Shown here: one piece after another, positions 25,405 to 35,352 of the stretch | How the letters are laid out: the number at the start of each line of letters is the position of its first letter | Position numbering within the stretch: the first letter of the stretch is position 1 | Source: Nostoc sp. TCL26-01 | GTDB lineage: Bacteria > Cyanobacteriota > Cyanobacteriia > Cyanobacteriales > Nostocaceae | Direction of reading: 5' to 3' | Assembly: GCF_013393945.1 (NCBI RefSeq) | Contig: NZ_CP040297.1 | Coordinates: 248,001 to 312,000 of the forward strand | DNA length: 64,000 nucleotides | Program-made: the position numbers and the translations under genes | The notes under the pieces: model-generated | Databases searched by the model: none | What the model was told of the DNA's origin: nothing | The model's input: the letters and a program-made list of their open reading frames with translations, nothing else

Positions 25405-25905
25405 ATGATACAGACAAAACTGGTAAAGCTTGCTCAACAAGGCAACACTCAGGCGATCGCATTTTTGATGAATCGTCATTTGAAACCCAAAGGTATCTCT
25501 GCAAAAGTTATTTTGCAAGACTCTTGCTTGCAGGTGATGTTGGAATCAGCAAAAGTTCCTCAGCAACAAACTTTAGTCGCATTTGTCCGCAAAGGAATTA
25601 TCAGTTTAGATGCTGCTTCCATTCAAAGAGTTAAGGTATACGGGCGAGAAAAAGGGAGTGATTCACCAGCCTGGAGTGAAGAATTTGAGTGCCGTCTAAC
25701 CAGACATCAACCACTTGCCGACGAGGCACATATTCTCACCATTTCTATTAATCTGAGTGGTGATAATCAATCTGGATTAACACCACAAAATTTTGAGAAT
25801 ATTGCCAATCAAATGACCAGCGATATTTTATCATCTTGTCAAGATGTTTTTATTCAAAAAGTCAGTATTAGTGACGGAAATTCTGTAATTACTAAGGAAC
25901 GCTAA
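25405..25905 (+). CDS. Unknown cyanobacterial protein with recurring N-terminal module
   Basis: A 166-residue protein from ATG 25405 (an in-frame TTG at 25399 is less likely). The N-terminus (KLVKLAQQGNTQAIAFLMNR, HLKPKGISAKVILQ) is a module that, from general recollection, recurs at the start of several cyanobacterial proteins. The middle includes VAFVRKGIISLDAASIQRVKVYGRE, an alpha-beta pattern. No enzymatic motif. Function unknown. Confidence 0.7.
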   Translation: MIQTKLVKLAQQGNTQAIAFLMNRHLKPKGISAKVILQDSCLQVMLESAKVPQQQTLVAFVRKGIISLDAASIQRVKVYGREKGSDSPAWSEEFECRLTRHQPLADEAHILTISINLSGDNQSGLTPQNFENIANQMTSDILSSCQDVFIQKVSISDGNSVITKER

Positions 25906-26124
25906 TATTACTAAGCGAAATTTAAACTGAATACAATATCAGAGTTTTATTGATTTAACATAGTCAGGATTAAACTTTACCGTGTTATAATCTAAACTAG
26001 ACTCTCCAGTTTTTGTGACTATGCTTAATAATCTGGATTTTCAGGATTAATAACACTAAATTACGGGCGTTCAAATTTAGTAATTTTTAATTAATGAATT
26101 GCTACACATAAAACAGATCTATTT

Positions 26125-26235
26125 TTGGAGGGGGTTTGGGGGACGCAACCGTCCGAAGTTTTGTGGAAGGAAACCTTCCCCACAAACTTCTCCCAATCGG
26201 GGGTTTGGGGGAGAATCTCCCAAGTCTTGGTTCTT
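26125..26235. repeat. GGGGGTTTGGGGGA-type dispersed repeat
   Basis: GGAGGGGGTTTGGGGGACGC, GAAGGAAACCTTCC and CGGGGGTTTGGGGGAGAATC form a G-rich block with internal inverted parts. The rest of the 25906-26376 gap is AT-rich and shows no gene. Confidence 0.55.
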
Positions 26236-26376
26236 CTGAGATCGATAAGGTGACAACCTTAACTGAATCGTATTGGGTTATAGGTTACAGGTTACAGGAA
26301 ATAACTTGTGTAATTAATTTTGTCTGATTACATACCACACTTTGGTCAATAATGTCAAATGATGTTTTATACTCAC

Positions 26377-26412
26377 TAAAAAACTATGGGTTGGACAATT
26401 GCTCAACCCATA
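26377..26412 (-). terminator. Rho-independent terminator of the atpD-atpC operon
   Basis: On the minus strand TATGGGTTG pairs with CAACCCATA, giving a nine-pair stem, and is followed by a T-run (GTTTTTTAG). It lies 28 bases beyond the atpC stop. Confidence 0.85.
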
Positions 26413-26439
26413 ACTTTAGTTTACTTGGTATGTATGATT

Positions 26440-26853
26440 TTAGACTAAACCACCAGCAGCTTGTAGACGGGCGCGGGCGCGTTTAAAGGTTTGACTAGCC
26501 TGGATTTGCGCTTGACGATCGCCTGCTGGTACTTGACTCAAAATTGTTTGAGCTTGGCTATAGTCAGTACGTGCTTCTTCTAGGTTAATCGTGTCGCCAC
26601 GTTCAGCACCATTCACCAGAATAGTGATTTCATTTTCTTCGACTTCGGCAAAACCACCCAACAGGGCGATCGCTTGCCAACTTTGGTTTTTGCTGGGGCG
26701 TACTCGCATGACACCGATATCTAGCGCTGTTAATAGTGGTGCGTGTCCAGTAAGGATACCTAGCTGACCGGTAGTGCTGGGTAAAACCACTTCATCAGCT
26801 TCCGCATCCCATACTGTTTTATCTGGGGAAATTACTCGGACAGTTAGGGTCAT
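26440..26853 (-). CDS. atpC: ATP synthase F1 subunit epsilon
   Basis: A 137-residue central-stalk subunit of the thylakoid/cytoplasmic membrane F1Fo ATP synthase, which couples rotation to catalysis and can inhibit it. [44 protein letters not shown] and [17 protein letters not shown] are typical of the family. ATG 26853 gives the usual cyanobacterial length; the frame is open further upstream only through a TTG. Called atpE in some cyanobacterial annotations. It is co-transcribed with the beta-subunit gene across a repeat-filled gap. Confidence 0.96.
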   Translation of the reverse strand: MTLTVRVISPDKTVWDAEADEVVLPSTTGQLGILTGHAPLLTALDIGVMRVRPSKNQSWQAIALLGGFAEVEENEITILVNGAERGDTINLEEARTDYSQAQTILSQVPAGDRQAQIQASQTFKRARARLQAAGGLV

Positions 26854-26864
26854 AAATTCAGGTT

Positions 26865-26938
26865 GATAGTCAACAGTCAACTGTCAACAGTCAATAGTCA
26901 AGTAGTTTTGGACTAATGACTATTGACTAATGACTAAT
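26865..26938. repeat. Heptamer array inside the atpD-atpC intercistronic gap
   Basis: AGTCAACAGTCAACTGTCAA is followed by AGTCAATAGTC and TGACTAATGACTATTG-type units. The array separates two essential cistrons without obvious damage to the operon. Confidence 0.85.
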
Positions 26939-26939
26939 T

Positions 26940-28415
<1,476 letters not shown>

Positions 28416-28619
28416 TCAGATAAGGTCGTAGAAGACATAAGTTTATGCAATGTCACCTTTCACTGTAGCACCGCAGGGGGACATAACTCCGTTAGTAATT
28501 CCTTAAAAAGTAGCTGAGTCGTTGTTGAATGTATCTTGCAAGAATAAAATGGCAAGCGATCGCCTCTAGCGATCGCTCCCCTGGGCATCATCTACAAAAA
28601 TAATGGTGAGTTCTGGCAA

Positions 28620-29423
28620 TTAGCAACCAAGCGACTGGCTACGACGTTTGAGTTTAGCGGTTAGACCGAAAGCACCTAGACCCAATAAGCCAATGAGAGA
28701 AGCGGGTTCAGGAGTTGGTTGAGGCTCACCAACGATTTCTCGTTGAATTTTACTCTCAACTGTTGCACCAAAATCTGCAAAACTAGACGCTGTCTGGACA
28801 AAAGAGCCAGTACCACCTTTAACATTGTTTGTATAAAAATTGAAGACTCCAGACCCACCAATAACTAAACCATTAATGGCATCAACACCGGCTGCTAATG
28901 CAGCATCACGAGCTGCGGCTGTGCTAGAACCGCTATTTTGAACACCATCACCAGATACGTCAATAACTTGACGTGTGCCATCAAAGTCGTTGTTGAAGAA
29001 CAGGGGTGTGGCAAAGTTGATGGCAGAACCAGGCGCAGTATTATCATCGAAAGGACGTGTAGTTGCCGCAATAGCAGTAGCAAAGCTTTGTGAAGCTGCT
29101 AGGCTATCAATTAGAGTCCAACCGATAGATTGCTGTTGTTGATTTCCACTAGACCAATAGATGAGGTTAACAGCAATCTTACCTAGTTTTCCTTTGGAGA
29201 TAAAATCGTCGAACAGCTCGGCACTGTTGAAAGCATCTACATAGCCTTGTTTTTGCAAGTTGAACTCAGTCGTATCTATACTGCCAGATACATCAACTAG
29301 CAAAGATAGTTCTAAATCGACGGGAGTAAGAGTAGCAGCATTCGCACTAGTGGATATGGCTAGAGCCGATAAAGTGCAAGTTGCTGCTGTGAGTGTCGCC
29401 TGGAAAATACGAGATGTTTTCAT
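28620..29423 (-). CDS. DUF1194/vWA domain protein with PEP-CTERM anchor
   Basis: A 267-residue exported protein from ATG 29423; the open frame extends upstream, but MKTSRIFQATLTAATCTLSA followed by the SANAA cleavage site is clearly the signal peptide. The central von Willebrand A-like domain starts with LSLLVDVSGSIDTTEF (MIDAS D-x-S-x-S) and includes VIDVSGDGVQNSG. The C-terminus is a PEP-CTERM sorting tag: PEPASLIGLLGLGAFGLTAK followed by basic residues. It is expected at the cell surface or in the extracellular matrix. Partner exosortase genes are not in the window. Confidence 0.9.
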   Translation of the reverse strand: MKTSRIFQATLTAATCTLSALAISTSANAATLTPVDLELSLLVDVSGSIDTTEFNLQKQGYVDAFNSAELFDDFISKGKLGKIAVNLIYWSSGNQQQQSIGWTLIDSLAASQSFATAIAATTRPFDDNTAPGSAINFATPLFFNNDFDGTRQVIDVSGDGVQNSGSSTAAARDAALAAGVDAINGLVIGGSGVFNFYTNNVKGGTGSFVQTASSFADFGATVESKIQREIVGEPQPTPEPASLIGLLGLGAFGLTAKLKRRSQSLGC

Positions 29424-29549
29424 AAAATAATCTTGATTTGTTGTGCTTAACTGTCCATTCAGGAGCCAAATTTGAGCCTGACAGATAACTTGCTTCTGAA
29501 GCTTTGTACAAAGTCTTTTACCTAAGATTTTTGTGGCAGACACGCACAC

Positions 29550-29876
29550 AAACCTTAAGTAAAGCCATTTATAGCCATCAGTAAAGCTTTACTCTGTGTT
29601 TACCTCAAATGCATATTTTGGAGATTACCGTTAATTTACTTATGGCGCTAGTATCACAACGATACATTTACAAAAAAAATATATTGTAATTTTACTTACG
29701 TAATAGCTCAAACCCATATCCAATCAAGGTTGTATCGTTATTTTTAGAGCAATATCTCAATTTGCCGCACCAGAAATTCTTGTGTAATTTTACGGTTACT
29801 TTAAGAAAAATTTACAGTTATCTGGTCATATTTAGGTAAAAAACCGCAACAATAGTCAGTGATTCAGTCAAGGTAA
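29550..29876. other. AT-rich intergenic region
   Basis: No gene, RNA or known repeat family is visible. The part near 29424-29560 is probably the leader of the PEP-CTERM gene. Confidence 0.5.
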
Positions 29877-30785
29877 TCAAAACTTAGCAACAAAAGGAGC
29901 GATCGCTCGCACAAATTCCCCGGTAGACTCATAAGGTAAAACATTGCGTCCCGGTATCTTCACCCCATGACCTTGTGGTAAACAAGCCAGATAATCAGCT
30001 AAAGTGTCGTCAGGTGTTTCTGTTTTACCTTCTTTACTGATACTTGATGCTGATTCACCCATGACTACCAATGTGGGTTGTTTAATAGCTGCGATTAAAT
30101 TTGTATAATCCTGTCGCCAAAATCCCGCTAAAAATGAAAATACAGCGTGGCGACTAGAGATATTTGCCGCACCTGCAACTAAAGTATCTAGCCATTCTGC
30201 ATCAACAGTATCTGCTTGAGCAAACAAGCGCTGTGTAGAAAAAGAACGCAGGAATTTTGGTGTCCGTGCATAGCGATAAAAGGCATTACCAACAGGAGAA
30301 TTAAAGATATTCCAAGCGATTTTTTGTTGACTTTTGGATGATGGTTTTGTGATTACTGGCCAAGTTGGTGGTCCTGAAAGTATCAACCCAGCAATTAAGT
30401 TTAATTCCAGTTGAACTAATTCAATCGCTACCGGGAACAAAGCGCCTTGGACTATAACAATCACTGGCTTTTTGACTACATTTTGTAAAAAGTAATGTAA
30501 TTGTTCTGCCCAATCTTTAGGTGTATAAGCCACATGAGGTTGATCACTTGCACCACACCCCAACAGATCAGGGACATAAATCAGACGCTGATCTTCTGCT
30601 TTTAACCATTCATGACAAAAGCGTTGCCAAAATTTTCCTGATAAGCCTACACCAATGGGATGAATGAGTAGTAAAGGGATTGGTTCAGGAGTAGAGTTTT
30701 TAGGTTGATAAACTTGATAGGCACAGCGATACTTATGCCAATTATAAAACTGTGTGCGTACTGAATTTATAATATTTGTTTGCAT
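29877..30785 (-). CDS. Alpha/beta-hydrolase-fold protein lacking the nucleophile serine
   Basis: A 302-residue alpha/beta-hydrolase. The oxyanion region is LLLIHPIGVGLSGKFW, then YVPDLLGCGASDQP. At the nucleophile elbow, where G-x-S-x-G is expected after a beta strand, the sequence is VIVIVQGALFPVAIEL, so Gly replaces Ser. An acidic residue and His may survive near the C-terminus (LPQGHGVKIPG). It could be a non-enzymatic binding protein or use another chemistry. It lies downstream of, and on the same strand as, the riboswitch-led 80-residue gene, with an inverted-repeat element between them. Confidence 0.85.
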   Translation of the reverse strand: MQTNIINSVRTQFYNWHKYRCAYQVYQPKNSTPEPIPLLLIHPIGVGLSGKFWQRFCHEWLKAEDQRLIYVPDLLGCGASDQPHVAYTPKDWAEQLHYFLQNVVKKPVIVIVQGALFPVAIELVQLELNLIAGLILSGPPTWPVITKPSSKSQQKIAWNIFNSPVGNAFYRYARTPKFLRSFSTQRLFAQADTVDAEWLDTLVAGAANISSRHAVFSFLAGFWRQDYTNLIAAIKQPTLVVMGESASSISKEGKTETPDDTLADYLACLPQGHGVKIPGRNVLPYESTGEFVRAIAPFVAKF

Positions 30786-30797
30786 AAATTAAAGTTG

Positions 30798-31013
30798 TAT
30801 AGGACTCCTATTTGATTTTTGAATAAAATTAAGTATTTGTAGTGGCGTGGCAAGGCTAAAGTTTTGCATTAGAACTATCTGTTTCTTGGGGTTTAAAAAT
30901 CGGATAAAGATGTTTAAGTTGGACATTACCCTGATTTTCCATCTTTTACATTGCAACATTTTAGTCTAGACACGCCAGTACCTAATTTTTAGAAATCAAA
31001 TATGAGTTCTATA
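30798..31013. mobile_element. Inverted-repeat element, TATAGGACT...TTTGATTTT family, copy A
   Basis: Left end TATAGGACTCCTATTTGATT and right end AAATCAAATATGAGTTCTATA are inverted copies (about 21 bases). A nested pair GTGGCGTGG/CACGCCA lies inside. The element is 216 bases without coding capacity. The same ends occur at 44721-44873 and, as a single end, at 20592-20612. Confidence 0.75.
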
Positions 31014-31050
31014 TTTAGGATATTGCTAAATTACTGGATGATTTGATTTC

Positions 31051-31293
31051 CTAAATTTCTTCGGTAATATTCACTAATTCGTGACTACACTTCATCAACT
31101 CATAAAGATCATAGGCATATAAATCTTCTTGGTTAGGTTCATGACTGTGACTAGCAGCTACAATCGGATCACCATAACCATTAGTTTTACCAATTAATAA
31201 CAGTTTTTTACCTGCATACTCGCCAATTAACTTAAACTTATGCTCTGGTAAAAAGTTAACATCACTAAAAGAATTACGATTTTGAATAGACAT
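31051..31293 (-). CDS. Small unknown protein downstream of a ydaO-type riboswitch
   Basis: An 80-residue soluble protein with no recognised domain (EHKFKLIGEYAGKKLLLIGK, NGYGDPIVAASHSHEPNQED, LYAYDLYELMKCSHELVNIT). The ribosome site is excellent (TAGGAGGAAAA directly before ATG). A c-di-AMP-type riboswitch ends about 210 bases upstream on the same strand and a small AT-rich hairpin lies between them, so expression probably responds to c-di-AMP. By analogy with other ydaO genes it may act in potassium, osmotic or cell-wall balance; that is inference only. Confidence 0.8.
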   Translation of the reverse strand: MSIQNRNSFSDVNFLPEHKFKLIGEYAGKKLLLIGKTNGYGDPIVAASHSHEPNQEDLYAYDLYELMKCSHELVNITEEI

Positions 31294-31359
31294 TTTTCCT
31301 CCTAATCTGTTCAGAATTGTTTTGACAAGTAAGCACGTTTAAGCTACGCAAAAACTTTA

Positions 31360-31382
31360 ATACCTATGACACATATAGGTAT
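31360..31382 (-). terminator. Small hairpin between riboswitch and 80-aa gene
   Basis: ATACCTAT and ATAGGTAT form a perfect eight-pair stem with a seven-base loop, followed on the minus strand by TAAAGTTTTTG. AT-rich and weak; it may be the expression platform or an attenuator of the upstream riboswitch. Confidence 0.4.
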
Positions 31383-31499
31383 ATTTTTTGGCAGACTGTA
31401 AAGTCTTTGTTTCCAGTATCGCGGGTAAAACGATGAGCAAACATACCAGCCAAGGATACTGACGACAAGCATTAGTTGTAAAAATGCTGATCGTTCAAT

Positions 31500-31700
31500 C
31501 TCCTCTCAATGCCTACGAAGTTAGCTGACGGGCTAGGACTGAGAGATGTCCTTCTCTTAATTGCTTTAAAGCCTAGAGTGAAAAAATTATCTTTTACACT
31601 TGAGCTTTGATGGGAGATACGCCCCTAACTTGGTTCCTCCGTTCCTGGTTTACCCTTATACACGCTATGGTGTCAGGATAAACGTGGGATTAGGCAGACT
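31500..31700 (-). promoter_or_regulatory. c-di-AMP riboswitch (ydaO-yuaA class)
   Basis: On the minus strand the block opens with CTGCCTAATCC, which pairs with CGTAGGCATT near its 3' end (P1). It then shows GGAACGGAGGAACCA, GTTAGGGGCGTATCTC, and the hallmark CCGTCAGCTAACTTCGTAGG followed by GAGAGGAG. These match the remembered ydaO consensus (GGGGGAACCA, CCGUCAGCUAACCUCGUAAGCG, GAGAGGAG) in order and spacing. It precedes the 80-residue gene at 31293. Assignment is by eye; a covariance-model search would settle it. Confidence 0.85.
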
Positions 31701-31908
31701 AACTTAAATATTCTCTGCAATGTTATCGCGTTATGGTAAAATTGGACAAGTTGGTAAACAAAAAGATATAATTTGGAACCAGATTCTTCAATACCTTCGC
31801 CAAATCGAAAAAGTCTTAATTCGTAGTACTGGGCTTCCCTGCACTCAACCCGACCTACAAAAAATGGCGCAGGTATTTCCCAATACTATACTTTATACGT
31901 AAGTTCTG

Positions 31909-32280
31909 TTAACGTACTAACAAATATCTAAAACCAATTAATAATAAAAATATGCCATAAAGCTTTTTCATGGTTTCACTGGTAATAAATGGTTGAGTAG
32001 CAAACATAGCTCCAAATAAGTTACCAATTAATAAACCTACAGCAATAATCACAGCATATTTAAAATTAATATTGCCACTGCGATAGTAAACTGCTGCTCC
32101 TAACAGTCCAATGGGTAAAATTTGCGCAGCGATAGAAGTACCAGTGGCAAATTTTTGATCAAGACCTATTAATAGTACCATTGCTGGAACCATGATAGCC
32201 CCACCACCAATACCAAACATTCCGCCTGCGACACCAGCTACCAAACCAATTAACAACAGTTGCCAGAGTAAATTAGACAT
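31909..32280 (-). CDS. Half-size TSUP (TauE/SafE) family membrane protein
   Basis: A 123-residue protein with four hydrophobic helices, starting LLWQLLLIGLVAGVAGGMFGIGGGAIMVPAM. The G-x-F-G-I-G-G-G signature is typical of TauE/SafE permeases, which normally have two such halves in about 250 residues. Only one half is present, so it would have to act as a dimer. The formamidase-like gene ends 24 bases upstream on the same strand, suggesting an operon. The substrate may be an organic anion or a sulfur compound; unknown. Confidence 0.85.
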   Translation of the reverse strand: MSNLLWQLLLIGLVAGVAGGMFGIGGGAIMVPAMVLLIGLDQKFATGTSIAAQILPIGLLGAAVYYRSGNINFKYAVIIAVGLLIGNLFGAMFATQPFITSETMKKLYGIFLLLIGFRYLLVR

Positions 32281-32304
32281 ACAAAATTGTGAGTTTTTCT
32301 TTAA

Positions 32305-33270
32305 CTATAAACTTATTTTAGATGACAAAATTGCTTTAGATAGCAAACCATGAATTCCTTTATGGGGGCTATTGACAACTTGCGTGATGTGAAAATTGAC
32401 AGCTAAACTGCACAAAACATAAGCATCTTCTGGGGACAAATTTGCAAACTTTGTTAAAAAATCAATCATGTTTTGGAGTGCCAGTTCTAAAGCCGCATCT
32501 AAAGTTGGGGCAAAACCCATTGTGATAATATCAGTTGCTGTGTCGGCAATGGGTGTGACAAAATGCAAATCTTTGCGGAGTTTTAACTGAATCCGACCAT
32601 TCATAGAAGTTTCAATGGCTGTAACATTCACTTCTCCATCTCCTTGAGCTGAATGTCCATCACCAATAGAAAATAATGCACCTGGGACAAAAACAGGCAA
32701 AAATATTCTAGAGCCTGCTTGGAGTTCACGGTTATCAATGTTACCACCATAATTGCCAGGGGGAACGGATGAACGAGCATTTTCTGGGGTGGCAACTCCC
32801 AGAATACCAAAAAAAGGCTTGAGAGGAATTTTAATGCCGCTATTCACAGGAAATTCAGTCAGTTGGTTGACTAAATCGAGAGTGATAAATCGCAAAGCGG
32901 GTTGAGTAAATTGATGAGGTAAAGCTCCCCAACCTGAGCGAATAGCATTAAATCCTATGGGTAAACTAGGAGCGATCGCTTCTAATCTTACCTCTACAAC
33001 ATCCCCTGGTTCTGCGTCCCTTACATAAATTGGCCCGGTTAGTAAATGTGGCCCAGCCGCAATTTTTCTTTCTGGAGGTAGATTTTGGCAGATATCCAGA
33101 AATTCTGGGGTGAGAAACTCTCTTGGTGCTTTGTCGTAAATGTAGTAACCAGTGTATGTTTCTACATCAATTGTGTCACCTGAATCTACAGTCAGTGATG
33201 GTTCTAGGAGATGAGAAAAACCTCCTAAATGTACAGTTGACTTGGTAGCTTTTAAAATATGGTGAGTCAT
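32305..33270 (-). CDS. Acetamidase/formamidase family protein
   Basis: A 321-residue FmdA/AmdA family amidohydrolase that releases ammonia from formamide or short amides. Markers: HLLTGPIYVRDAEPGDVVEV, PFFGILGVATPENARSSVPP followed by GNYGGNIDNRELQAGS, and FSIGDGHSAQGDGEVNVTAIE (a conserved His/Asp site). Complete and typical. It is the first gene of a likely two-gene operon with the half-size TSUP protein, which might move the amide or its product. Confidence 0.93.
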   Translation of the reverse strand: MTHHILKATKSTVHLGGFSHLLEPSLTVDSGDTIDVETYTGYYIYDKAPREFLTPEFLDICQNLPPERKIAAGPHLLTGPIYVRDAEPGDVVEVRLEAIAPSLPIGFNAIRSGWGALPHQFTQPALRFITLDLVNQLTEFPVNSGIKIPLKPFFGILGVATPENARSSVPPGNYGGNIDNRELQAGSRIFLPVFVPGALFSIGDGHSAQGDGEVNVTAIETSMNGRIQLKLRKDLHFVTPIADTATDIITMGFAPTLDAALELALQNMIDFLTKFANLSPEDAYVLCSLAVNFHITQVVNSPHKGIHGLLSKAILSSKISL

Positions 33271-33512
33271 CGCCGCTATGTTTAATTGTTCGGTGTGATT
33301 GCTTTGTCTAAACTCACCCTACACATACTGTTACACTTATCAATCATGATAGTGATAAATTTAACAGAATTAGCAGACTTCAACCCCCTAGTTTTGCTGA
33401 AAATCTAGATAAATATGGTAATTTCAGAACATATATGAAAAAGATAATCCGAAATATATCGGTTTGCGTTTGTAGCTTGGCGTATTTACTTTGTCTTAAT
33501 TAAGTTGTATTT

Positions 33513-34079
33513 ATGAACCTGGAGACATCTAGTCAAGTCTTAACATGGGGTACGAGAGTTTTTGGTGTGGGGGTGCTAACTACCTTTGTTACAGCAACTA
33601 TGCTCAATCAACCAAGCTACGGGGGAAGTCCTACCTTTGTTTGCGATAAGAGCCAATATCAGGGAGCATCTGTACCCACAACCTTTGTTTTCACCCAAGA
33701 TAACCGGAAAATACCGCTAGTTTATTGGGTTTCTAGTTATTTTTCGGGTTTATCACCGGAGAAACGATGTCAGCAGGTATCTTACAGATTTCAGAGAAAT
33801 TATGATAACGGGACTCTGAGATTTATCAAAACAGGTATTCTCAACAGACTACCTGTTGTGTGCGCCACTGCGGAAAAAAACGCTACTTGCACAAATAAGA
33901 ATTTATTATTCACCCTCAAACGTGGTAGCAATCCCGACGCTACTGCACGCCAATTATTTGATCGCCAAGCTCTGGCTTCTGGAATCGCCACTAATCAAAG
34001 TAGTGGTAATACAGATAACGATCCTGTAAATATAGATTTTGAGGCTTTTCTATATTTTGCGCCATCTCAAAATAAGTAA
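33513..34079 (+). CDS. COP23 domain protein
   Basis: A 188-residue exported or lipid-free periplasmic protein. The N-terminal hydrophobic segment TRVFGVGVLTTFVTATML is signal-like. The COP23 domain covers about 40-180: FVCDKSQYQGASVPTTFVF, PLVYWVSSYFSGLSPEKRCQ, and VVCATAEKNATCTNKNLLFTL, with four cysteines likely in disulfides. COP23 was named for a rhythmically expressed cyanobacterial protein. Function unknown. Confidence 0.88.
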   Translation: MNLETSSQVLTWGTRVFGVGVLTTFVTATMLNQPSYGGSPTFVCDKSQYQGASVPTTFVFTQDNRKIPLVYWVSSYFSGLSPEKRCQQVSYRFQRNYDNGTLRFIKTGILNRLPVVCATAEKNATCTNKNLLFTLKRGSNPDATARQLFDRQALASGIATNQSSGNTDNDPVNIDFEAFLYFAPSQNK

Positions 34080-34144
34080 GTGGGTGCATCATCACAAAAG
34101 CGATCGCTTTTATCGGGGAAGTGCGTTAGAGATAGATTACCGGA

Positions 34145-34178
34145 GGCGATGACCTCCGGTCGGGCGTAGCCCATCGCT
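34145..34178. repeat. GCGATGACCTCCGGTCGGGC dispersed repeat
   Basis: The unit runs GCGATGACCTCCGGTC, then GGGCGTAGCCCATCGC; its ends (GCGATG/CATCGC) are inverted. Further copies are at about 36839-36870, 38235-38266 and 38298-38329, all around the duplicated Rpn genes. Confidence 0.85.
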
Positions 34179-34209
34179 TTTCAATATTTTGCTTGATATT
34201 CAGTTATAT

Positions 34210-35178
34210 TTATGCTGATTCTTCATGACTATTCAACCAAGCTACTAAATCACCTGCATTCGTAAAATCTAACAAAGCATCAGCTAAATCTTCCACCTGA
34301 GTCGGCGATAATTTCCCAATCCTTTCTCCTAACTCAGGACTAACCGCACCAAGTTTCCTGTTAAGCAGTCGCATAACTATTTGTAGTCTTCCTTCTTCTC
34401 TTCCTTCTTCTCTTCCTTCTTCTCTTCCTTCGACTCTTCCTTCTTCTCTTCCTTCTTCTCTTCCTTGTAATTGCCAGCTTGTCACAATTTCCATAACTAC
34501 CTCTTGTTTAACAGGTTCAAATTTAGCAATCTCTGTTTGAAAAATCTCTGTTTCTGCTGCATTTAGTCTCAGATAGGTATCAACAAACCCAGAAATCAGT
34601 TTCATTTTTGCTGGATTGAGCCGTAAAGTCGCCAATAATCGTAAACATTCAGCCTTGACTTTGGGACGGTCTGATGGTGCTATCCTCATTTTAGACATGA
34701 GCGCACTAGCAACAGGATTTTCTTGCTCTAAAAAGTCACGCCAGTTCAATTGATTGAGTTGCACCACCCCATAGTTAAATTCCAGCACCGTTTTGTCAGG
34801 AAATGTGACACGATAAGTATCTGTTTGGGGCTTGTGAGGAGTGTCATAGGAAAAGATGACTATGGGATAGACAGGTAATCCATGTTTTTCAAATAGTCGA
34901 GCAAAATAAGTAAACATCCTCCGTCCAAATTCAGTTTGTGGATATGACTGATTTTCGATATGTACGAGAAAGAATGTTTCTTGTCCTCTAAATCGGAGTT
35001 TGGCTACTAAATCAGCTTCGTATTGTTCACCTGCCGTAATATCTGTGAATACTTCTTTATCTAAGAATGTTAGTGAGTCTGATTCTATATATACAGTTAC
35101 TTGGGGGAAAAATAATTCTAAAAATTCGAGAAAAAATGTGGAAATTAGTTCTTTAAATAAGCGATCGTGGTCAATCAT
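34210..35178 (-). CDS. Rpn family (PD-(D/E)XK) protein with DUF4351 tail, copy 1
   Basis: A 322-residue protein. Residues 1-130 are the Rpn/transposase_31-like nuclease domain: HDRLFKELISTFFLEFLELF, then EADLVAKLRFRGQETFFLVHIENQS with the PD-(D/E)XK-type E...HIENQS core. The middle is helical. Residues about 240-262 form a GREEGREEGR charged repeat, and the last 60 are DUF4351 (VSPELGERIGKLSPTQVEDLADALLDF). Such proteins are multicopy and linked to recA-independent recombination. A second, frameshifted copy lies at 37047-38008 in the same orientation. Confidence 0.9.
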   Translation of the reverse strand: MIDHDRLFKELISTFFLEFLELFFPQVTVYIESDSLTFLDKEVFTDITAGEQYEADLVAKLRFRGQETFFLVHIENQSYPQTEFGRRMFTYFARLFEKHGLPVYPIVIFSYDTPHKPQTDTYRVTFPDKTVLEFNYGVVQLNQLNWRDFLEQENPVASALMSKMRIAPSDRPKVKAECLRLLATLRLNPAKMKLISGFVDTYLRLNAAETEIFQTEIAKFEPVKQEVVMEIVTSWQLQGREEGREEGRVEGREEGREEGREEGRLQIVMRLLNRKLGAVSPELGERIGKLSPTQVEDLADALLDFTNAGDLVAWLNSHEESA

Positions 35179-35352
35179 TTCAATATCGTTTGATCCATTA
35201 CTTGATTGTTAATTATTATACTGGATTGTTCTAAATTGATATACGTTAGTGCTAACTTGCTATAAGTATTGCTAAGTCCTATTTATTAACAGACGATCGC
35301 CTACGGCGAGCGGTTACGCGATCGCATTTTTAAACCATATCTGATATTAATT

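Noticed and set aside
26136..26327. 63-codon frame in the atp downstream gap
   Set aside because: It is formed by the G-rich dispersed repeat (GGLGENLP-type text) and has no plausible family.
31720..31902. 60-codon plus-strand frame upstream of the riboswitch
   Set aside because: Composition is not protein-like, there is no ribosome site, and it overlaps the likely promoter of the minus-strand riboswitch transcript.
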